DNA of 5,993 bases from Thermoanaerobaculia bacterium. GTDB lineage: Bacteria > Acidobacteriota > Thermoanaerobaculia > Multivoradales > UBA5704. Each line of letters begins with the position of its first letter. The first letter of the stretch is position 1. The stretch is taken from the NCBI GenBank assembly GCA_025937035.1, contig JAICSG010000269.1, positions 1 through 5,993 of the forward strand. Direction: 5' to 3'. Both the position numbers and the translations under genes were made by a program. Below the pieces are notes generated by a model. The model searched no databases and had not been told where the DNA came from. It was given only the letters and a program-made list of their open reading frames with translations. Shown here one piece after another: positions 1 through 4,983 of the stretch.

Positions 1-105
1 GCCGCCCTCAAGGCCAATCCCCTGCTCCAGCGTGAATACGGAGACGCCCTCGCCGACGCCCGGCTGGACGCGGGGGCTGTGAGCCCGCGCCCGCGTCAGC
101 TCTGA
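1..105 (+). CDS. 3' end of an unidentified CDS (partial)
   Basis: Frame 1 is open from the first base and ends at TGA 103-105, giving 34 residues that start AALKANPLLQREYGDALADA. The segment looks like an amphipathic helix rich in Ala, Leu, Asp and Arg followed by a Pro/Arg-rich tail. It faintly resembles the C-terminal end of DUF29-type proteins (an NP-L motif, then A--AR), but the spacing differs and I do not assign a family. The last 10 bases overlap the stop region of the TMEM175-family gene on the opposite strand. The evidence that it is coding is the open frame and the plausible protein composition only; the upstream sequence would settle it. Confidence 0.45.
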   Translation, partial: AALKANPLLQREYGDALADARLDAGAVSPRPRQL

Positions 106-911
106 AGCGGCGGCCCGGGATCGCCTTCCTCCGCGGTCTCCTGAAGCCGCGCCACCATCTCCTTCCGCCGCCGGCCGAGCCGCCGGGTGCGGTAGAGCAT
201 GAAGGCGATGAACGCGTACAACGCCCCGACGCTCGCGTAGGTGGCCGTATCCTCGTACGGCTTGCCGTGGACGAGATTCCCGGTCCAGGCGACCCCCACG
301 AGCAGCGCGCCGATCGTGATGGTGAAAAGGAGAGCCTCCAGGCTCCGCCGCGTATCGAAGATCTCGAGCTCGTTGAGGTCGAGCTCTTCCCGCTTGCGGT
401 AGGCGTGGGCATACAGGAGGAAAAAGATCACCGAGACGGCGACGAAGCCCGCGCCGTAGATCGACATCATCACGGGGACGTGCTCGGGCCGGATCACCTT
501 CTCGACCGTGCCGTCCGGCAGCCGGACCGTCTTGGGGGCCCCGAGCAGCCGGTTCACCATGGTGCCGACGAAAAACTTGAGTGGAAAGACGAAGAACAGC
601 ACCACGAAGAGGAGGGCGCCGGTCAGCGCGACCGTCGGCGGGTCCTCCAGCCCATAGCGCCGGAAAAAGACGAACTGCCGGTACCAGAGGGTATACAGGA
701 TGAAAAACGTGAGGGCGAACCCGGCGAACCCCCGCATCGTCTCGAACAGCTCTCCCGAGGTCTTGGGAACCTCCAGGGCCACGATCAGCAGGGTGATCGC
801 GAAGCCGAAGACGGCGTCGCTCAGCCCCTCCAGACGGGAGATCTCGCGGCTGCGCCAGCGGAACTCGTGAGGCTTGTAGGTGTGGTGACCGATCAGTTTT
901 TCACGGAGCAT
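96..911 (-). CDS. TMEM175 (DUF1211) family potassium channel-like membrane protein
   Basis: This 271-residue integral membrane protein is probably a potassium-permeable channel of the bacterial TMEM175 type. The family signature is in the first helix: R26 followed by LSDAVFGFAITLL (residues 30-42), a variant of the usual RxxxFSDAVFAIAITLL with Leu in place of Phe. Six hydrophobic segments are visible at about 30-47, 60-78, 92-112, 147-167, 191-210 and 225-240, the six-helix plan of bacterial TMEM175 subunits, which are known to assemble as tetramers with a hydrophobic filter in helix 1. A segment of about 34 residues (116-149) between helices 3 and 4, predicted outside the cytoplasm, contains charged and Gly/Pro residues. 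The C-terminal tail is basic and then acidic. The ATG at 909-911 is supported by GGGAGAAGG six bases upstream. It lies inside the end of the peptidase gene, with an 11-bp overlap. The family call is firm; ion selectivity is inferred. Confidence 0.9.
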   Translation of the reverse strand: MLREKLIGHHTYKPHEFRWRSREISRLEGLSDAVFGFAITLLIVALEVPKTSGELFETMRGFAGFALTFFILYTLWYRQFVFFRRYGLEDPPTVALTGALLFVVLFFVFPLKFFVGTMVNRLLGAPKTVRLPDGTVEKVIRPEHVPVMMSIYGAGFVAVSVIFFLLYAHAYRKREELDLNELEIFDTRRSLEALLFTITIGALLVGVAWTGNLVHGKPYEDTATYASVGALYAFIAFMLYRTRRLGRRRKEMVARLQETAEEGDPGPPLQS

Positions 912-2961
912 GCGAAACCTTCTCCCGTTGCAGAATTCCGATCGTTTCGAGATCCCCGAGATATTCCGCGACCTCCGGCAACGGCACCGGGCCGTAGATG
1001 GCGGCGAGGGCGTCCCGGATCTCCCGCACCGAGCGCCGGCCGTCCACGAGGTTCAGCGCCTCGTAGGCGTATTCTCCACCTCCACCCCAGAGGCCGGTCC
1101 GCTTCAGCAGCGCGGGCGCCGCGATCCCCTTCTGGGAAATGTGATCCTGGAAATAGTCGTAGCCGAAGCCGCCCATCGGTCCCTTGGGCTCGGGCGCGCG
1201 GCGATAAACGACGTCCGCGGTACCCGTCAATTTCCTTTCGGAAATCCCCACCAGCCGCCGCAGCAGCGCGAGGTGATCGTCCGCGCTCTTCCGTGCTCCC
1301 GGGGGAACGGCGGCGAAACGGTTGATCGAATCCACGATCGCCGCCTCCTGGGCGAGGTGGAAGCGCAGAAGATTGTCCGCCTCGGCTCCCTCCCCCATCG
1401 CCCGCAGGCGTTCGCTCCGCGCCAGCGCGTCGGCGGTCCGCTCCAGGCTGTCGCGGCGGACCACCTCCCAGAGCGCCGGCACCTGGTTGGCATCGAGCCC
1501 CGCCAGATACCACGCGCTCGTGGCGCCGATGAAGGCGGCGCGCATCAGCTTGGTGGGATCGATGTTGGCCACGCCGTCCGCGTGGGTGTGGATGTAGCGG
1601 TCCGGCCAATCGTTCAGATAGATCGCCGGCACCCGCCACGACCCCTCGCTCCAGACCTGATGATCGCTCCCCTCGGTGAAGTCGACGAATTCGGCCTGGA
1701 GCGCCCGCTTGCTCCCTTCCGGGTCGACCAGCGGATAGGGCGCCTCCCCGGTGGCCGCCAGGGCATAGGACTGCTCGTTGACGAAGCGGCCGAAGGCGGC
1801 CCCCACGTCGTTCACGAAGGTCGGCAGGCTCTTGGGGGAGCGGGTGACGTGGAAGACGGCCTTGGTGATCTCGGCGTCCCCGCCCACCATGTCCATGTGG
1901 ATCACGGCCAGGGCCCGGGCCGCGAGGTCCGGACGGGCGTTGAGCAGCGAGGTGGTCCCCTCGATCTCCGGCGGCCAGACGAAGCGGAGGGTCCGGCGCG
2001 GCGGCGCCAATTTCCCCTCGCGGACCAGCTTCGCCAGCGTGCGGCCCACCTCCAGGATGGTGGCGCAGCCGCTGGCGTTGTCGTTCGCCCCCGGCCGCTG
2101 GTGGTCGAGATGGCAGGAGAGCACGACCTCGTGCTGCCGGTCGGCGCCCGGGATCACTCCGGTGGCGATGCTGTAGGCGCCAGGGTGCTGGCCGGCCTTG
2201 ACGCTCGCCCGCAGCCGCACCGTCTGGCCCGCGGCGAGGCGCTCCTGCCAGGCCCGGGCAGCTTTCAGCGAGACCATGAAGGCGAAGGTCCTGGGAGCCG
2301 GGAAGGTGTCGAGGTGCCCCCAGCGGACGAGGTTCTCGTCCTCCTTCCACCAGCCGGTCACCTGGTTCTGCGCGTAGGAGACGATGCCGGCGGCGCCCAG
2401 GCGGTCCACGGCCAGCTTGTAGACGGCGCCCGGCTGGGAGGAGGTGAGCACGAGCTTGCCGCGCACCTCCTTGCCTTGATAATCCCCCTCGGCCGTGCCG
2501 GCGCCCACGTCCACCAGCTCGGCCGCGGCCTCGCCGCTGGCGCTGTCCTGAGCGAGCACGATGGGCCGCGCCTCCCAGGAGGCCACCCGCTCGGCGTCCA
2601 CCCAGGAGCCGCCCTCCTGGCGCTGCTCCCAGAGCTCGGCGAAGTCCACGTCCCAGGCCGGACGCGACCGCTGGGTGCCGTAGAAGACGGCGCCGTCGGC
2701 CGGCAGCTCCAGGATCTCCACCTCGGAGAGGCCGTACTCTTTCGCCCGGTCCCGCACCCGCTCCGCCGCCGCGCGGAACCCCCGCGAGCCCCGCATGCGG
2801 TGGAACAGGGTGAGGTCCTGAAGGTTGCGCTTCGCCGCCGTGCCCGAGACCTCGGAGGCGATCGCCCGCACCGTGGGCTCCGGCAGCAATGGCGGCGGCT
2901 CGGTGGCGTACGCGGACGCGGCGAGCAGGAGATATCCCAAGACCAGAATCCGGACCCTCAT
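901..2961 (-). CDS. Secreted M28-family zinc metallopeptidase with PA insert and C-terminal winged-helix-like domain
   Basis: The protein of 686 residues is probably an exported aminopeptidase or carboxypeptidase-like enzyme with two zinc ions. Residues 1-19 form a classic signal peptide (MRVR, a hydrophobic stretch, then AYA before TE) with no lipobox Cys. About 133-240 resembles a protease-associated (PA) domain. The M28 catalytic core follows: H284 and D286 (HLD), D294 in GANDNASG, E332 in WPPEIEGT at the usual EE position, D357 in IHMDMVG, and H458 in YIHTHAD as the final zinc ligand. Residues 636-680 (LVDGRRSVREI, then a helical stretch ending LETIGIL) resemble a PqqD-like winged helix. 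The start at 2961 is chosen because GAGGAG lies seven bases upstream and the signal peptide begins there. The frame stays open to 3051, but that extension would encode part of a repeat. The gene overlaps the channel gene by 11 bp. Family assignment is firm; substrate is unknown. Confidence 0.93.
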   Translation of the reverse strand: MRVRILVLGYLLLAASAYATEPPPLLPEPTVRAIASEVSGTAAKRNLQDLTLFHRMRGSRGFRAAAERVRDRAKEYGLSEVEILELPADGAVFYGTQRSRPAWDVDFAELWEQRQEGGSWVDAERVASWEARPIVLAQDSASGEAAAELVDVGAGTAEGDYQGKEVRGKLVLTSSQPGAVYKLAVDRLGAAGIVSYAQNQVTGWWKEDENLVRWGHLDTFPAPRTFAFMVSLKAARAWQERLAAGQTVRLRASVKAGQHPGAYSIATGVIPGADRQHEVVLSCHLDHQRPGANDNASGCATILEVGRTLAKLVREGKLAPPRRTLRFVWPPEIEGTTSLLNARPDLAARALAVIHMDMVGGDAEITKAVFHVTRSPKSLPTFVNDVGAAFGRFVNEQSYALAATGEAPYPLVDPEGSKRALQAEFVDFTEGSDHQVWSEGSWRVPAIYLNDWPDRYIHTHADGVANIDPTKLMRAAFIGATSAWYLAGLDANQVPALWEVVRRDSLERTADALARSERLRAMGEGAEADNLLRFHLAQEAAIVDSINRFAAVPPGARKSADDHLALLRRLVGISERKLTGTADVVYRRAPEPKGPMGGFGYDYFQDHISQKGIAAPALLKRTGLWGGGGEYAYEALNLVDGRRSVREIRDALAAIYGPVPLPEVAEYLGDLETIGILQREKVSHAP
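918..926 (-). promoter_or_regulatory. Shine-Dalgarno of the TMEM175-family gene, inside the peptidase gene
   Basis: On the minus strand GGGAGAAGG sits six bases before the ATG at 911, within the last codons of the upstream peptidase gene, which stops at 901-903. This fixes the start and fits translational coupling: ribosomes finishing the peptidase are already at the channel start site. Confidence 0.6.
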
Positions 2962-2967
2962 CTCGAT

Positions 2968-2974
2968 TCTCCTC
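2968..2974 (-). promoter_or_regulatory. Shine-Dalgarno deciding the peptidase start
   Basis: On the minus strand GAGGAG ends seven bases before the ATG at 2961. It supports the 686-residue product beginning with a signal peptide over a 30-residue longer frame starting at 3051, whose extension translates the REP-like repeat arm. Confidence 0.7.
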
Positions 2975-2992
2975 GTGAGACGACGCCGGTCC

Positions 2993-3014
2993 GCCCGGGG
3001 ATGAATCCCCGGGC
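2993..3014. repeat. Left REP-like hairpin
   Basis: A 9-bp perfect stem (2993-3001 with 3006-3014) encloses the loop TGAA at 3002-3005 on the plus strand. GTAG lies at its 5' side on the minus strand (3017-3014, sharing G3014 with the stem). It is part of the left 33-bp arm. Confidence 0.75.
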
Positions 3015-3027
3015 TACGCCTCAACCG

Positions 3028-3048
3028 AAAAGCCTCCTGAAGGAGGCT
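3028..3048 (-). terminator. Terminator-like inner hairpin facing the peptidase gene
   Basis: Read on the minus strand, AGCCTCC, loop TTCA and GGAGGCT are followed by TTT, so a GC-rich 7-bp stem runs into four consecutive T residues counting the last paired one. That is a minimal intrinsic-terminator layout directed at the peptidase gene, 67 bases before its start codon. The T tract is short and interrupted by CGG, so termination may be weak. It could instead be only a structural part of the repeat element. Confidence 0.4.
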
Positions 3049-3073
3049 CAAAGACCACTCCGGGCAATCTTCT

Positions 3074-3095
3074 AGCCGGCTTCAGCCGGCTTTTT
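3074..3095 (+). terminator. Terminator-like inner hairpin facing the HAD gene
   Basis: On the plus strand AGCCGGC, loop TTCA and GCCGGCT are followed by four more T residues, making a T5 run at 3091-3095. This is a better intrinsic-terminator match than its partner. It could stop plus-strand transcripts coming from the antisense side of the peptidase gene before they reach the HAD gene. It is also the inner hairpin of the right half of the repeat element. Confidence 0.5.
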
Positions 3096-3108
3096 GGGTT
3101 GCTTCGTA

Positions 3109-3130
3109 GCCCGGGGATTCATCCCCGGGC
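3109..3130. repeat. Right REP-like hairpin
   Basis: A 9-bp perfect stem (3109-3117 with 3122-3130) encloses TTCA at 3118-3121 on the plus strand, which is TGAA on the minus strand. GTAG occupies 3106-3109 and shares its final G with the stem. It is identical to the left hairpin in inverted orientation. Confidence 0.75.
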
Positions 3131-3148
3131 GGACCGGGATCGCAAGAT

Positions 3149-3178
3149 CGTACCGCGAGAGCACCCCGATGGTACGCT
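3149..3178 (+). promoter_or_regulatory. Possible HAD-gene promoter region with a small inverted repeat
   Basis: CGTACC (3149-3154) and GGTACG (3171-3176) form a 6-bp inverted repeat with a 16-bp gap. The right half overlaps TGGTACGCT (3170-3178), which could be read as an extended -10 box. No good -35 is visible at the proper distance, and the resulting leader would be very short. This is the only promoter-like candidate between the repeat element and the HAD start. Confidence 0.2.
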
Positions 3179-3200
3179 CCTTGCTGCCCAAAAGCCCGCC

Positions 3201-3881
3201 ATGACCGACGACCTCGACCTCCAGTCCCGCTACCGCGCCGTCATCCTGGACATGGACGGCACCCTCCTCGACAGCAATGAAGCCCACGTCAAAGCCTGGG
3301 TGGAGGCCCTGCGCGAGCACGGCCGCGAGGTCTCGGAAAAGGACATCTGGCCCTGGGTGGGGATGGGCGGAGACAACCTCCTGCCCGCCGCGGTGAAGAT
3401 CTCCAAGGAGAGTAAGGAAGGGAAGAAGATCGCGGAGACCCGGGGCGAGATCTTCCGCAGCCGCTATCTCCCCCACCTCAAGCCGTTCCCGGAGGTCCGC
3501 CCCCTGCTCGAGCGGATGAGGAAAGACGGCCTGAAGCTGGTCGTCGCCACCTCCTCACCCCAGGACGAGGTCGAGAAGGCGGTCGAGATCGTCGGCGCCA
3601 AGGATCTCCTGGACGACGTCACCTCGGCCAGCGACGCCGGGAAGTCGAAGCCCGATCCGGACGTCGTGCAAGCCGCCCTCGACCGCGTGGGGCTGCCCGC
3701 CGAAGACGCCATCATGTTGGGGGACACCCCCTACGACATCCAGGCCGCCGGCAAGGTCGGCGTCGCCGTGATCGCCTTCCGTTGCGGCGGCTTCAAGGAC
3801 AGGGACCTCAAGGGGGCCCTGGAGATCTACGACGGCCCGGCCGACCTGCTGGCCCACTACGACGAATCGCCGCTCGGCTGA
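3201..3881 (+). CDS. HAD-superfamily hydrolase (phosphoglycolate phosphatase / beta-phosphoglucomutase-like)
   Basis: This 226-residue cytosolic enzyme carries all four HAD motifs. Motif I is DMDGT at 17-21 (nucleophile D17, acid/base D19), motif II is in VVATSS (T117 or S118), motif III is K150 in KSKPDPD, and motif IV is GDTPYD (D175, D179). The segment between motifs I and II (about 25-95) is helical, fitting the C1 cap of HAD subfamily IA. Such enzymes use magnesium and an aspartyl-phosphate intermediate on small phosphorylated metabolites. The specific substrate cannot be read from sequence. The ATG at 3201 puts motif I near the N-terminus as usual; no convincing Shine-Dalgarno precedes it. 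The same frame is open from 3099, but those residues come from the repeat arm. The 3' end overlaps the ywbE gene by 25 bp tail to tail. Confidence 0.92.
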   Translation: MTDDLDLQSRYRAVILDMDGTLLDSNEAHVKAWVEALREHGREVSEKDIWPWVGMGGDNLLPAAVKISKESKEGKKIAETRGEIFRSRYLPHLKPFPEVRPLLERMRKDGLKLVVATSSPQDEVEKAVEIVGAKDLLDDVTSASDAGKSKPDPDVVQAALDRVGLPAEDAIMLGDTPYDIQAAGKVGVAVIAFRCGGFKDRDLKGALEIYDGPADLLAHYDESPLG

Positions 3882-4081
3882 GGCCCCTTCTTCACGATCT
3901 CCTTGACCCGCCCCACCTCCCCGGTCTGAAGGCGCACCTTGATGCCATGCGGATGGGTAGGCGAGCTCGTGAGGATGTCCCGCACGATCCCCCGCGTCAG
4001 CCGGCCGGTGCGCTGGTCGGCCTTCTGAACGATCGCCACCTCCAGGCCGGGGTGGATGTCTTTACGGGATTCGCCGGGCAT
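3857..4081 (-). CDS. ywbE: YwbE family protein (DUF2196)
   Basis: This 74-residue soluble protein closely resembles Bacillus YwbE. Family features seen are RKDIHPGLEVAIVQK (6-20), DQRTGRLTRGIVRDILT (22-38), HPHGIKVRL (43-51) and GEVGRVKEIV (54-63). The many short beta-forming stretches suggest a small beta-barrel fold. The function of the family is not established, so none is assigned here. Length matches the family apart from a hydrophilic tail (65-74). The ATG at 4081 is preceded on the minus strand by GAGG with five-base spacing. The gene is divergent from the Uma2 gene and overlaps the end of the HAD gene by 25 bp. Confidence 0.93.
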   Translation of the reverse strand: MPGESRKDIHPGLEVAIVQKADQRTGRLTRGIVRDILTSSPTHPHGIKVRLQTGEVGRVKEIVKKGPQPSGDSS

Positions 4082-4085
4082 ACCT

Positions 4086-4090
4086 ACCTC
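4086..4090 (-). promoter_or_regulatory. Shine-Dalgarno of ywbE
   Basis: On the minus strand GAGGT lies just upstream of the ATG at 4081, with GAGG spaced five bases from it. It supports the 74-residue start. Confidence 0.5.
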
Positions 4091-4101
4091 GCTTCAGCCA
4101 C

Positions 4102-4107
4102 CTTATA
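4102..4107 (-). promoter_or_regulatory. Candidate -10 box for ywbE
   Basis: TATAAG on the minus strand matches five of six positions of TATAAT and sits 20 bases before the ywbE start codon, leaving room for a short leader with the Shine-Dalgarno. No convincing -35 lies at 16-18 bp. In a GC-rich window such an AT-rich hexamer stands out, and it overlaps the candidate -35 of the opposite promoter. Confidence 0.35.
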
Positions 4108-4132
4108 CAACCCTCCACCGGAATGCTATCCT
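4104..4132 (+). promoter_or_regulatory. Candidate sigma-70-type promoter for the Uma2 gene
   Basis: TATACA (4104-4109, four of six matches to TTGACA) is separated by 17 bp from TATCCT (4127-4132), which is preceded by TGC as in an extended -10. Transcription would begin near 4139, giving a leader of about 94 bases before the ATG at 4233. Confidence 0.45.
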
Positions 4133-4150
4133 GTCATCCGTGGGGAGGAC

Positions 4151-4162
4151 CGGAGCGCTCCG
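4151..4162. promoter_or_regulatory. 12-bp perfect palindrome in the Uma2 leader
   Basis: CGGAGCGCTCCG is a perfect 12-bp palindrome about 20 bases after the candidate -10 box. The position would suit an operator, but a palindrome of this length can occur by chance in GC-rich DNA. Confidence 0.25.
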
Positions 4163-4219
4163 TCGCCTCTTCACTTTCCCCAGAATGCGGAATAAGATCC
4201 TGCCAAGGAACGACTCCGC

Positions 4220-4226
4220 AAGGGAG
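4220..4226 (+). promoter_or_regulatory. Shine-Dalgarno deciding the Uma2 start
   Basis: AAGGGAG lies six bases before the ATG at 4233. It selects this start over in-frame ATGs from 4056 on; the residues upstream of 4233 do not look like the family. Confidence 0.6.
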
Positions 4227-4232
4227 CATGCC

Positions 4233-4970
4233 ATGAGCCAGCCCGTTGCCGCGGCCCTCGCGCCTCTGCCCTTCGAGCTCGTCTACGAGGACGGAGAGCC
4301 TTTGGAGACCGAGTGGCATACCTATGAGCTCCCCCTCCTGCGGGAGGTGATCGGACAGGCCATGGCCGAGCAGGGCCGCACCGACTTCTACGCCGGCATG
4401 AACATGTTCGTCTACTACTCCGTCGAGCAGGCGAGGGAGGTCGCGGAAGAGGAAGCTAAAGGGAAGCCGAAGAAGGCTTTCCGGGGCCCGGACGTCTTCT
4501 GGGTGGGCGGCGTCGACCCGGACCGTGAGCGCAGGATCTGGATCGCCTGGGAAGAGGGCGGACGCCTGCCGGACGTCGTCTTCGAGATGCTCTCCCCCTC
4601 CACCAAGAAGAAGGACCGCACCGAGAAGCGCGACCTCTACTCCCGGGTCTTCGGCACTGCGGAATACTTCCTCTACGAGCCGGAGACGCGCAAGCTGGAG
4701 GGATTTCGCCTGGCGGGCCGGTTCTACCAGCCGATCCAGCCCGATGAGAACGGACGGCTCTGGAGCGAGGAGCTCGGGGCGTCCGTGGGCACTTGGCACG
4801 GCATCGCGGTGAAGGCCGTGCAAAAGAGGGAAGGCGACTGGCTTCGTCTCTTCCGTCCCGACGGCAGTCTGGTGCCCACGGAAGCGGAGGCGGAGCGCCA
4901 GCGTGCCGACGCGGCGGAGGCGGAGGTTACGCGTCTGCGCGCCCTGCTCGCGGAACGCGCCAAGTCCTGA
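4233..4970 (+). CDS. Uma2 family (DUF820) PD-(D/E)XK-type nuclease-like protein
   Basis: The 245-residue protein has the Uma2/DUF820 core: GPDVFWV (85-91, D87), LPDVVFEMLSPST (112-124, E118) and DRTEKRDLYSRVFGTAEYFLYEP (128-150, with K132, the G-EY segment and a terminal P). These correspond to the acidic and lysine positions of the restriction-endonuclease-like fold the family is predicted to adopt. The C-terminal part (about 215-245, TEAEAERQRADAAEAEVTRL and following) is a charged heptad-like helix likely to form a coiled coil, a common tail in this family. No methyltransferase or toxin-antitoxin partner is adjacent. It is divergent from ywbE and ends 13 bases before the stop of the opposing quinoprotein gene. 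Nuclease activity is predicted from the fold; the cellular role of these proteins is not known. Confidence 0.88.
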   Translation: MSQPVAAALAPLPFELVYEDGEPLETEWHTYELPLLREVIGQAMAEQGRTDFYAGMNMFVYYSVEQAREVAEEEAKGKPKKAFRGPDVFWVGGVDPDRERRIWIAWEEGGRLPDVVFEMLSPSTKKKDRTEKRDLYSRVFGTAEYFLYEPETRKLEGFRLAGRFYQPIQPDENGRLWSEELGASVGTWHGIAVKAVQKREGDWLRLFRPDGSLVPTEAEAERQRADAAEAEVTRLRALLAERAKS

Positions 4971-4983
4971 AGCGGCAAGCTCC

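Larger units (their letters stand above)
2986..3137. repeat. Composite REP-like inverted pair (BIME-like element), 152 bp
   Basis: The outer arms at 2986-3018 and 3105-3137 are perfect reverse complements over 33 bp. Each arm contains a 9-bp-stem hairpin (GCCCGGGGA, 4-nt loop, TCCCCGGGC) preceded by GTAG: at 3106-3109 on plus and 3017-3014 on minus. GTAG followed by a palindrome is the known layout of REP sequences tied to REP-associated tyrosine transposases (RAYTs). Inside each arm is a spacer sharing CAACC-N-AAA, then a second hairpin (3031-3048 and 3074-3091). The two units are head to head around a 25-bp centre (3049-3073). No clear target-site duplication flanks the element, and no transposase is in the window. 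That the element is REP-like is inferred from layout; genome copy number would confirm it. Confidence 0.8.

Noticed and set aside
893..2350. A 485-codon minus-strand open frame in another phase of the peptidase region, and a 352-codon plus-strand frame at 267-1325
   Set aside because: Both are compositionally biased shadows of the peptidase and channel genes, without motifs or ribosome binding sites.
910..3075. A 721-codon open frame on the plus strand fully antisense to the peptidase gene
   Set aside because: Its translation is low-complexity and rich in Arg, Gly, His and Pro with no domain, as expected of the antisense frame of a GC-rich gene. The minus strand carries a complete signal peptide and M28 metal-binding residues.
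2986..3137. Reading the inverted repeat as a CRISPR array or an insertion-sequence end pair
   Set aside because: There are only two inverted units, no regularly spaced direct repeats, no transposase frame between the arms and no clear target-site duplication.
96..4081. A new defence system built from the channel, peptidase, HAD, YwbE and Uma2 genes
   Set aside because: Gene orientations alternate and only the peptidase and channel share an operon. The families are common housekeeping or uncharacterised ones, with no sensor or NTPase module, so there is no support for a joint system.
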